From assembly GCA_036497785.1 (NCBI GenBank), contig DASXIW010000299.1:1-19655 (forward strand): a DNA stretch of 19,655 bases, read 5' to 3'. The DNA comes from DASXIW01 sp036497785 (GTDB lineage: Bacteria > Pseudomonadota > Alphaproteobacteria > Acetobacterales > Acetobacteraceae). This document shows positions 13,038 to 19,655 of this stretch, in pieces. The position numbers and the translations under genes were made by a program. Each line of letters starts with the position of its first letter. Positions within the stretch are counted from its first letter, which is position 1. The notes under the pieces were generated by a model. That model was not told the origin of the DNA and did no database searches. It saw only the letters and a program-made list of their open reading frames with translations.

Positions 13038-16000
13038 TCAGACAAAGCGACGCAGATCGAGCGTGCCCGGATGGTCCCGCTCAAGCGTCACATGCGGCTC
13101 GGTCATCGGCCCCGGCGTATGGCCGAATGGGAAGAAGCGGGAGCGGCGACGCGCCTCCGCCTCGTTGGCATTCACCGGGAACGTATCATACGAACGGCCG
13201 CCCGGATGCGCCACGTGATGGCTCAGCCCGCCCAGGCTGCGCCCGCTCCAGCGATCATACACGTCGAACACCAGCGGCACCTGGGCGGCGATGGTGGGAT
13301 GCAGCGCGCTAGGCGGCGCCCAGGCCTTGAAGCGGACCCCGGCCACGTATTCGCCCACCCGGTCGGTGCGCGACAGCGGCACACCCACGCCGTTACAGGC
13401 CAGCGCATAGCGTTCGTCGATCCAGCCGCTCAGCTTCACCTGCAACCGCTCCAGCGAGGAATCGACATACCGAACCGTGCCGGTGGGTGTGGTGTCCTCG
13501 CCCAGCACATGCCACGGCTCCAGCGCATGGCGCAGCTCGATATTCATGCCGCGCAAAGCGACCTCGCCAAGCTGCGGGAAGCGAAAGGCCAAATGCGGCG
13601 CGAACCAGTCGGGATCGAGCGCCGTGCCCAAAGCAGAAAGTTCCTCTAGCGCGTCCCGGAAATCCGCCTCGCAGAAATGCGGCAGCAGGAACTGGTCGTG
13701 CAGGCGCGTGCCCCAACGGATCATCCGCCGCTCGTACGGGTGCTGCCAAAACGCGGCCAGAGCGGCGCGCACCAGCAGCATCTGGGCGGCCGACATATGG
13801 GCGTGCGGCGGCATTTCGAAGCCGCGCATTTCCACCAGCCCGCGCCGGCCAGCGCTGCCGTTCGGGTCGTACATCTTGTCGATGCAGAACTCCGTCCGGT
13901 GGGTGTTGCCGGACATGTCGGCAAGGATGTTGCGAAAGATTCGGTCGGTCAGCCAGGGCGGCGTGGGCTTGAACGGCTGGATCTGGCCGAACGCGATCTC
14001 CAGCTCGTTGGTCGCGTCGTCGCGCGCCTCATCGATGCGTGGATGCTGGCTGGTCGGGCCGATGAACAGGCCGCTGAACAGAAAGGACAGGCTGGGATGG
14101 TTGTGCCAGAATCCCAGCAGGCTCTTCAGCAGATCCGGCCGCCGCAGAAAGGGCGAATCCTCGGCCCTGGCGCTGCCGACCACCACATGGTTGCCGCCGC
14201 CGGTGCCGACATGACGGCCATCCAGCATGAATTTCTCGCTGGCCAGGCCAACTTGCCGTGCTTCCTCGTACAGCTGCTCGGTGCGCTCGAGATGCTCGGC
14301 CCAGCTCGTCGCGGGATGCACATTCACTTCGATCACGCCAGGATCGGGGGTGATGGAAAAATGGAGCAGGCGCGGATCGTCGGGCGGTGTATAGCCCTCC
14401 AGCACGATGGGCCGGCCGAATTCCTGCGCCGTCGCCTCCACAGCGGCCACCAGATCCAGCCAATCCTCGGCCTCGGTCAGCGGCGGGAAGAACACATGCA
14501 CGATGCCACGACGCGCCTCCACGGTCAGCGCGGTACGCACCAGCCCGGGTTCGGGGCGGCCGACCACCAGCCGGTCCTGCGGCATGCTGCGCAATGGCGC
14601 ATGGCCGGATAGCGGAAGCGGCGCGTCGAAGCTGCGCCGCAGCAGCGCCTGGGGCGGCAAGGCGGGGCGCGGGGCGAAGGGATCGGGCGGGAAATCCGCC
14701 TCGATACTGTCCGGATCGGCCCAGGGCAGGCTGTCCAGCGGCAGGCGCAGGCCGATCGGGCTGTCGCCGGGCACCAGGAACAGCGTCTCGCCCCGCAGGA
14801 ACCAGCGGCCGCTCTGCCAGCGGCGCCGCCCGTCCTCGCTGCGCCGGCACAGCGGCAGCACGCTGCCCACTGGCGAGGCTAGCCCCTGGCCGAATACCCG
14901 CACCAGACGCTCGCGCTCCAGCTGGTCGCGCAGCCGGTTATCCTCCACCACCACGTTGGCGGGCAGCCGGCGTTCCCGCCACAGATAATAATGCACATCT
15001 TCATGGGCCGGCTGAACCAGGCCGGGGTCCAGTTGCAGCCGCTCGGCCAGCGCGCCGGCGAAGGCGGCGACATCCTCCGCGGTCGCAGTGCCGGTGCTGC
15101 TGTCGGGGTCGGCGAGCAGATCGGGCTCCAGCCAGACCTTCTCGCCGTCGCGACGCCAATGCGCGGACAGCGTCCAGCGCGGCAGTTGCTCACCCGGATA
15201 TTGTTTGCCCATGCCCAGATGCAGCGCCGCCCCCGGCGCCCACAGCCTGGCCAGCCGGCGTATCAGCCGGCCGGCATAGCCGCGCTTGGTCGGCCCCATG
15301 GCGTCGGTATTCCACTCCGCCGCCTCCACATCGGTGCTAGCGACGAAAGTCGGCTCGCCGCCCATGGTCAGGCGCACATCGCCTACGGCGAGCGCGCGAT
15401 CCACCTTCGTGCCGGCGGCCAGGATATCCTGCCATTGCCGATCGGTGTACGGCCGGGTGACGCGCGGCGACTCCAGCACGCGACGAACCGCCATGGCGAA
15501 ATCGAAGGTCGATTCGCACGTCTCCACCGCGCCGGAAATGGCCGCGGCGGATTGCGGATCGGGGCTGGCGGCCAGCGGGATATGCCCTTCGCCCGTCATC
15601 AGGCCCGAAGTGGGATCGAGCCCGATCCAGCCGGCACCGGGCAGGTAGACCTCCGCCCAGGCATGCAGATCGGAGAAATCGGCGGTCGGCCCTTCCGGTC
15701 CCTCAAGCGGCTTGATGTCGGCCACCAGCTGGATCAGGTAGCCGGAGACGAAGCGCGCGGCATAGCCGAGATGGCGCAGCACCTGCACCAGCAGCCACGC
15801 TGAATCACGGCAGCTGCCCTTGCCCTCGCCCAGCGTCTCCTCGGGCGTCCACACCCCCGGCTCCAGTCGCACGATATAGTCCACGCGGCCCTGCACGGTG
15901 CGGTTCAGCTCCACCAGCCGGTCGATGGTGCGTTGCTTTCCGCGCGGAATGCCGTCCAGCAATGTCGCCAGCAACGGACCTGCCGGGGCGGTTTTGCGAA

Positions 16001-16349
16001 ACGGCGCAAGCTCCTGTTCCAGCACCGGGTCATAGGCGAATGGCGAGTGTTCCGCCTCCGGCTCCAGGAAAAAATCGAACGGGTTGATCGTCGCCATGTC
16101 GGCCACGAGATCGACGGTCACATCGAAATGCGTGACCTTTTCCGGGAACACCACGCGGGCGAGGAAATTGCCCTGCGGATCCTGCTGCCAGTTCAGGAAA
16201 TGCGGTCTGGGCGCGATGATCAGCGAATAGGACAGAACCGGCGTGCGGGCATGCGGCGCCGGGCGCAGCCGAATGGTCTGCGGCCCCAGCACCACGGCAC
16301 GGTCATAGCGATAGGAAGTGCGGTGGGTCAGCGCTGCATGAATAGACAT
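13038..16349 (-). CDS. Transglutaminase-like domain fused to DUF2126 (circularly permuted glutamine-synthetase-like ligase)
   Basis: A 1103-residue protein. Residues 1-120 form the transglutaminase N-terminal domain (HAALTHRTSYRYDRAVVLGP). The core follows with Cys180 in GKGSCRDSAWL, His229 in DLHAWAEVYLPG and Asp245 in GLDPTSG. From about 325 the DUF2126 part begins with LTMGGEPTF (327-335). Further ligase-like motifs are VIEVNVHP (672-678, Glu674), GTGGGNHVVVG (715-725) and LVEMRGFEMPPH with Glu840, Arg842 and Glu845; the G-x-G-N-H and E-x-R patterns resemble the metal/ATP-binding strands of glutamine-synthetase-type enzymes. The start at 16349 is fixed by the family N-terminus although its ribosome site is poor. 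The flavoenzyme gene lies 38 bp upstream on the same strand. Substrate unknown. Confidence 0.92.
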   Translation of the reverse strand: MSIHAALTHRTSYRYDRAVVLGPQTIRLRPAPHARTPVLSYSLIIAPRPHFLNWQQDPQGNFLARVVFPEKVTHFDVTVDLVADMATINPFDFFLEPEAEHSPFAYDPVLEQELAPFRKTAPAGPLLATLLDGIPRGKQRTIDRLVELNRTVQGRVDYIVRLEPGVWTPEETLGEGKGSCRDSAWLLVQVLRHLGYAARFVSGYLIQLVADIKPLEGPEGPTADFSDLHAWAEVYLPGAGWIGLDPTSGLMTGEGHIPLAASPDPQSAAAISGAVETCESTFDFAMAVRRVLESPRVTRPYTDRQWQDILAAGTKVDRALAVGDVRLTMGGEPTFVASTDVEAAEWNTDAMGPTKRGYAGRLIRRLARLWAPGAALHLGMGKQYPGEQLPRWTLSAHWRRDGEKVWLEPDLLADPDSSTGTATAEDVAAFAGALAERLQLDPGLVQPAHEDVHYYLWRERRLPANVVVEDNRLRDQLERERLVRVFGQGLASPVGSVLPLCRRSEDGRRRWQSGRWFLRGETLFLVPGDSPIGLRLPLDSLPWADPDSIEADFPPDPFAPRPALPPQALLRRSFDAPLPLSGHAPLRSMPQDRLVVGRPEPGLVRTALTVEARRGIVHVFFPPLTEAEDWLDLVAAVEATAQEFGRPIVLEGYTPPDDPRLLHFSITPDPGVIEVNVHPATSWAEHLERTEQLYEEARQVGLASEKFMLDGRHVGTGGGNHVVVGSARAEDSPFLRRPDLLKSLLGFWHNHPSLSFLFSGLFIGPTSQHPRIDEARDDATNELEIAFGQIQPFKPTPPWLTDRIFRNILADMSGNTHRTEFCIDKMYDPNGSAGRRGLVEMRGFEMPPHAHMSAAQMLLVRAALAAFWQHPYERRMIRWGTRLHDQFLLPHFCEADFRDALEELSALGTALDPDWFAPHLAFRFPQLGEVALRGMNIELRHALEPWHVLGEDTTPTGTVRYVDSSLERLQVKLSGWIDERYALACNGVGVPLSRTDRVGEYVAGVRFKAWAPPSALHPTIAAQVPLVFDVYDRWSGRSLGGLSHHVAHPGGRSYDTFPVNANEAEARRRSRFFPFGHTPGPMTEPHVTLERDHPGTLDLRRFV

Positions 16350-16387
16350 GGGCCCAACTGATGTTGATTGGCTATGTCGGAATGCAC

Positions 16388-17521
16388 TCAGCTATTTACG
16401 GGAACGAAACGCCTGGGGTCCACCTGTTTCGCGATCACGCCGGCCTCGCCGGGATCGCGCCCAAGCAGCAGATCGGCGACGAAGCGGCCCGCGGCGGGCG
16501 AGGTCTGGATGCCGTAGCCGCCCTGCCCCACGCTCCAGAAAAAACCCTCCGCCGCGCCGTCCCAGCCGATTGCCAGGCTGCGATCCGGCGTGAAGGTGCG
16601 CAACCCGGCCCAGCTATGCTCCACCCGCCGCACCTCGATATCCAATGCCTGCTGCATGCGGTCGACGGCGATGGCGATGTCCAGTTCGTCCGGCTGCACA
16701 TCATGGGGGTACATGTCGGTCTCGTCGGCTGGCGAAATCATCAGCTTGGTGCGGGCTTCAGGCCGGCAATACCAGGTGTGATCCACGTCGTTGATCATCG
16801 GCCAGTCCGCGGCCTGGTACGGCGCGGGATCGACGATCACGCCGGTGCGCCGCTTCGGCACCAGCCCGAGCGGTACCACGCCGGCCTGACGCGCCACCTC
16901 GTCTCCCCAGGCACCCGCCGCGTTCACGATGACCGGCGCACGGAAATGGGCGCCACCGGATACTTCCACATGCCACAACCCGCCACGGCGCTCGATCTGC
17001 CCGGTTCTGCTGCGCAACGCCAATACGCCGCCGCGCCCGCGCAACAGCTTCAGAAAGCCCTGGTGCAGCGTGGCCACATCCATGTCGAACGCATCGTCCT
17101 CGATGGCGGCCGCGGTTGCGTAATCGGGCTTCAGAGCCGGCACCATGGCGCGCAAATCGGAAATGGCGATTTCGCGCAGCCCCAGCCCCTCGCCGAGCAG
17201 CACCTGCAAGCGGGCTTCCTGCTCGGGCGGGGCGAGAAACACCACGGGGCGCCGCGACATGACCGGCGTACCCGTGAAACCAGCCGGTGGCTCCATAAAG
17301 AACGACCGCGACAGCCGGGTCAGCACCTGCACGTCCGGGGGGCCATAATTCTGTATCCAGATGGCGGCGGACCGGCCCGTGCTGTGAAACCCGGCCGCCT
17401 CCTCCGCCTCAAGGAGTGCGACTCGGCGATCCGCCGCCAAATGGGCCGCGGCGGTGGCCCCGGCAATGCCGGCGCCGACCATGATTATATCGAATTCATT
17501 GCTTTCCATGGCCGAGAGCAT
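16388..17521 (-). CDS. FAD-dependent D-amino-acid dehydrogenase, D-arginine dehydrogenase (DauA)-like
   Basis: A 377-residue flavoprotein of the DAO/GlyOx superfamily, oxidatively deaminating an amino acid to the imino/keto acid. The dinucleotide-binding motif is IIMVGAGIAGATAAAHLA (12-29). GFHSTGRSAA (44-53), DVATLHQGFLKLLRG, PLGLVPKRRTG, HSWAGLRTFTPDRS and AEGFFWSVGQGGYGIQTSPA match the pattern I know from Pseudomonas D-arginine dehydrogenase very closely; glycine oxidases or FAD-dependent hydroxyacid enzymes fit less well. Start choice: the ATG at 17521 has GGAG 6 nt upstream; 17509 is the alternative, and the start at 17584 adds residues unlike the family. It heads the unit that continues, after 38 bp, with the transglutaminase/DUF2126 gene. 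D-arginine as substrate is inferred, not shown. Confidence 0.85.
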   Translation of the reverse strand: MLSAMESNEFDIIMVGAGIAGATAAAHLAADRRVALLEAEEAAGFHSTGRSAAIWIQNYGPPDVQVLTRLSRSFFMEPPAGFTGTPVMSRRPVVFLAPPEQEARLQVLLGEGLGLREIAISDLRAMVPALKPDYATAAAIEDDAFDMDVATLHQGFLKLLRGRGGVLALRSRTGQIERRGGLWHVEVSGGAHFRAPVIVNAAGAWGDEVARQAGVVPLGLVPKRRTGVIVDPAPYQAADWPMINDVDHTWYCRPEARTKLMISPADETDMYPHDVQPDELDIAIAVDRMQQALDIEVRRVEHSWAGLRTFTPDRSLAIGWDGAAEGFFWSVGQGGYGIQTSPAAGRFVADLLLGRDPGEAGVIAKQVDPRRFVPVNS

Positions 17522-17670
17522 CTCCCGCTCCAACGCAGCATGCAAGCGGCTGCAGAAGCGATGGAAATACGCATAGCAAGCCATATTCCCATGCGCCGGA
17601 AAGGTGGCAGACCAGGTTGTTCCGCCGGCTCACGAAATAATGACCAGCGGACTCGGCCCGAGTGGTCGAA

Positions 17671-17700
17671 ACTATCCATGGCATCACGCGCCGCTAACAA
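17671..17700 (-). promoter_or_regulatory. Candidate promoter for the flavoenzyme/ligase unit
   Basis: On the minus strand TTGTTA (17695-17700) is followed after 18 bp by GATAGT (17671-17676), each 4 of 6 to consensus. Transcription would start near 17664 and give a leader of about 140 nt before the start at 17521. It is the only reasonable -35/-10 pair I found upstream of the four-gene unit. Confidence 0.35.
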
Positions 17701-17743
17701 TGCGTCGCCATTTTAAGCTGACCATCACTGTCTGGACCGACAA

Positions 17744-17962
17744 ATGCAAGGCTTGGCGTGCTCAGCACCCGAACTTCCGCCTGAGACGCAACACGTCGAA
17801 CTTGACCAGGACCATGAGCAGAACACGCTGCCTGACGTGGAGCCGGTCGAGGATCCGCTATCCGCGGGACGGGGTATTGCGCTGGGAATGCTGCTTGCCG
17901 TGTCGTGCTGGGTGTTGATCGGGTTCGCGGTCTACTGGCTGCTCCGCAAGCTGGGCATCTGA
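17744..17962 (+). CDS. Small single-helix membrane protein (72 aa)
   Basis: An acidic, probably cytoplasmic N-terminus (HVELDQDHEQ..DVEPVEDPL) precedes one membrane segment at about residues 44-67 (GIALGMLLAVSCWVLIGFAV) and a basic end (LLRKLGI). The frame uses codons like its neighbours and ends 8 bp before the convergent small membrane gene. No Shine-Dalgarno sequence precedes the ATG, and no better in-frame start is visible, so the N-terminus is uncertain. No family recognised. Confidence 0.55.
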   Translation: MQGLACSAPELPPETQHVELDQDHEQNTLPDVEPVEDPLSAGRGIALGMLLAVSCWVLIGFAVYWLLRKLGI

Positions 17963-17970
17963 GCAACCTC

Positions 17971-18144
17971 TCAATGGCTGATCGGGGCGCAATTTGATCG
18001 TCCCGCCATCGCACAATCCTGGATCCGGCTAACCGAACTCAGGATATGGGTCAGCCACAGCGCGCCTACCACGCCAATCACAATCACCAGCAACGCGATC
18101 ATCGGCCCGCGCCGGCTCGGTTGATGTTCATCGTCTTCGGTCAT
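17971..18144 (-). CDS. Small single-helix membrane protein with SRIQDC...GRSNCAP tail (57 aa)
   Basis: A short cytoplasmic head (TEDDEHQPSRRGP), one membrane segment at about residues 15-33 (MIALLVIVIGVVGALWLTH) and an exposed tail containing SRIQDCAMAGRSNCAP (39-54) with two cysteines (44 and 52) that could form a disulfide in the periplasm. I recall this tail from small proteins of Acetobacteraceae; function unknown. The ATG at 18144 has GGTGAG just upstream; an ATG at 18162 is possible but lacks a ribosome site. The start lies only 24 bp from the divergent hydrolase start. Confidence 0.7.
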   Translation of the reverse strand: MTEDDEHQPSRRGPMIALLVIVIGVVGALWLTHILSSVSRIQDCAMAGRSNCAPISH

Positions 18145-18168
18145 GCGCTCACCGGTTGACATGGGAGA

Positions 18169-19050
18169 ATGAGGCCGGCACTTGAGCGCATGCGCTGGAG
18201 TTGTGCAATCGCGGCCACGCTGATTCTCTGCATGGGGCTATTGCGTCCGGCCCTGGCCGCGCAGGATCGCTTCTTCCTGTCGAGCGACCATGTGCAGTTG
18301 CATTACCTCGAAGCCGGTCGCGGTCATACCATCGTTTTCATACCCGGCTGGACCATGCCAGCCTGGATCTTCGACAAGCAGATCGCCGATTTATCCCGCC
18401 ACTACCACGTGGTCGCTTTCGACCCTCGCGGCCAGGGCGACAGCACCATCACGGCGAGCGGCTACGAACCTGGCAGGCGCGGCCAGGATGTCGCCGACCT
18501 GCTGGCGCAGCTCGGGCCGGAGCCGGTGGTGCTGGTCGGATGGTCGCTGGGCGTGCTGGACACGCTGGCCTTTCTGCACAGCCACTCCGACACCCAGGTG
18601 GCCGGCCTGGTGCTGGTCGACAATTCGGTGGGCGAGGAGCCGCCGCCCTCACCCGCCCCGCCGCCAGCCATACGACGGCGCGAGCCGCCCTTGTCGCGCG
18701 CCGCCACCATGCGCGCCTTCGTCGACGGCATGTTCCGCACACCCCAACCGGCCGCCTATCTGGACAAGCTGACCCAGACCGCCCTGCGCACGCCGCCCGA
18801 AGCCGCACGGGAGTTGCTGTCCTACCCGGTGCCGCGCAGCTACTGGAAAGAGGCGGTGTACGGTACCGACAAGCCGGTGCTGTACATTGTTCGACCTCGC
18901 CTCGCCGGTCAGGCCACCAATCTCGCCGCCCATCGGCCAGGGGCGGAAAGCGTGATCATGCAGGGCGTCGGCCATGCCCTGTTCGTGGATAATGCGACCC
19001 GCTTCGACGCGATGGTGCAGGATTTCATCCACCGCAGGATCTGGCATTGA
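18169..19050 (+). CDS. Exported alpha/beta hydrolase
   Basis: A 293-residue alpha/beta-hydrolase-fold protein with an N-terminal signal peptide (WSCAIAATLILCMGLL then ALA-A near residue 31), so periplasmic. The mature part has VFIPGWTMPAWIFDKQIADL (56-75, oxyanion region), FDPRGQGDS (84-92), nucleophile elbow GWSLG with Ser126, LVLVDNS (148-153) and His269 in GVGHALFVD. The acid of the triad is not obvious at the usual position after strand 7 (VRPRLAGQ); Asp151 after strand 6 is a candidate. An esterase or peptidase role is likely but the substrate is unknown. Start: ATG 18169 sits directly after GGGAGA (tight spacing); ATG 18190 gives a more typical signal peptide and is a real alternative. 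It is coupled to the next gene. Confidence 0.85.
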   Translation: MRPALERMRWSCAIAATLILCMGLLRPALAAQDRFFLSSDHVQLHYLEAGRGHTIVFIPGWTMPAWIFDKQIADLSRHYHVVAFDPRGQGDSTITASGYEPGRRGQDVADLLAQLGPEPVVLVGWSLGVLDTLAFLHSHSDTQVAGLVLVDNSVGEEPPPSPAPPPAIRRREPPLSRAATMRAFVDGMFRTPQPAAYLDKLTQTALRTPPEAARELLSYPVPRSYWKEAVYGTDKPVLYIVRPRLAGQATNLAAHRPGAESVIMQGVGHALFVDNATRFDAMVQDFIHRRIWH

Positions 19051-19655
19051 CTGGGCGGACCGCCATGGCGCCCCTGTTCCTGGTTTCGCTGGCGACCGTG
19101 GGGTACGAGATCGCGCTGACCCGGTATTTCGCCGTCGCGAAATGGTCGGAATACGGCTACTGGGTCATCTCGATCGTTCTGGCCGGATTCGCCCTGTCCG
19201 GCGTGACCATGGCGCTGGCCCGGGACTGGTTCGCCCGGCATGGCAAAGGCTTGCTGGCCGGTCTGCCCCTGGCGCTGATCGCCGCGGCGGCGATTGGATA
19301 TCATTTCGTCACCACCAATCCATTCAATCCGCTACAGCTCCAAAATCAGGCGACATTCGAACCGCAGCTCTATGACATTGCGGGATATTACGCATGTCTG
19401 CTGCCGTTCTTCTTTCTCTCCGGCCTGTATGTCAGCCTGAGCTTCGTGCTCAACGACACCAGAATTGGCCGCGTCTATGGCTTCGATCTGACAGGCGCCG
19501 GCCTGGGCGCGCTGCTGGTGCTGGGGCTGATGACCCTGGTGCACCCTTTTCAGCTGGTTCCCTGCCTGTTGCTGCCCCTCGCCGCGGCGGCCGCCTTCAG
19601 GGTGCCCCGACGCCTCGCGATCGGCCTCGTCACGCTGGCTGCCCTGCTCGGCGGC
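19047..19655 (+). CDS. Polytopic membrane protein, spermidine-synthase-like type (partial, right edge)
   Basis: 203 codons are visible. The N-terminus reads LFLVSLATVGYEIALTRYFA, WSEYGYWVISIVLAGFALSG, later LLPFFFLSGLYVSLSFVL and RIGRVYGFDLTGAGLGALLV. This is the pattern of the multi-helix N-terminal part of membrane proteins that end in a polyamine-aminopropyltransferase-like (Rossmann, SAM-type) domain; the enzymatic half would lie beyond the window, so the assignment rests on the membrane part alone. At least six membrane segments are seen. Start: TTG at 19047, overlapping the hydrolase stop as TTGA with AGGA at a good distance; ATG at 19065 is the alternative with a weaker site. Confidence 0.7.
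   Translation, partial: MTGRTAMAPLFLVSLATVGYEIALTRYFAVAKWSEYGYWVISIVLAGFALSGVTMALARDWFARHGKGLLAGLPLALIAAAAIGYHFVTTNPFNPLQLQNQATFEPQLYDIAGYYACLLPFFFLSGLYVSLSFVLNDTRIGRVYGFDLTGAGLGALLVLGLMTLVHPFQLVPCLLLPLAAAAAFRVPRRLAIGLVTLAALLGG

Noticed and set aside
18156..18184. TTGACA (18156-18161) before the hydrolase gene
   Set aside because: The bases 17 bp downstream (CACTTG) do not resemble a -10 element.

Overview
The window looks like chromosomal DNA of a GC-rich alphaproteobacterium (roughly two-thirds G+C by eye), most likely a member of the Acetobacteraceae. The clues are a small membrane protein ending in the SRIQDC...GRSNCAP signature, several short alphaproteobacterial hypothetical proteins, an alpha-type S4 gene, and an OprB porin beside De Ley-Doudoroff sugar-acid genes. 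I saw no tRNA, rRNA, CRISPR array, insertion sequence or phage gene, and no gene-free stretch longer than about 260 bases. The taxonomic call is inference from protein style, not a database result.

Layout. 1-575 (-) is rpsD, cut by the left edge, with a near-consensus promoter at 712-740. 785-1956 (+) is a two-gene unit: a small two-helix membrane protein overlapping a sulfotransferase-like protein whose tail is built from three 63-bp repeats. 2043-3338 (-) is a multi-pass membrane protein of unknown function. 3586-3843 (+) is a small lipoprotein gene that seems to have lost its original reading frame inside a 21-bp repeat; a 7+7 palindrome lies upstream. 3903-4957 (-) holds a cold-shock protein followed by three short conserved genes. 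5215-9524 (+) is a carbohydrate unit: dgoK and dgoA (last two steps of galactonate-type breakdown to pyruvate and glyceraldehyde 3-phosphate), an OprB porin, and an orphan MalK/UgpC-type ABC ATPase.

9561-17521 (-) is the most interesting part. In transcription order it has a D-arginine-dehydrogenase-like flavoenzyme, a 1103-residue transglutaminase/DUF2126 protein (a circularly permuted glutamine-synthetase-like ligase family), an 831-residue fusion of a circularly permuted ATP-grasp domain with an alpha-E domain, and a second transglutaminase-like protein. Ligases of these types plus alpha-E have been predicted from comparative genomics to form a peptide-synthesis or peptide-tagging system, usually with an NTN-hydrolase (Anbu) peptidase. 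No such peptidase is in the window, and a D-amino-acid flavoenzyme sits at the head of the unit instead.

17744-18144 holds two convergent small single-helix membrane proteins. 18169-19655 (+) has an exported alpha/beta hydrolase translationally coupled to the start of a polytopic protein resembling membrane-embedded spermidine-synthase-like proteins, cut by the right edge.
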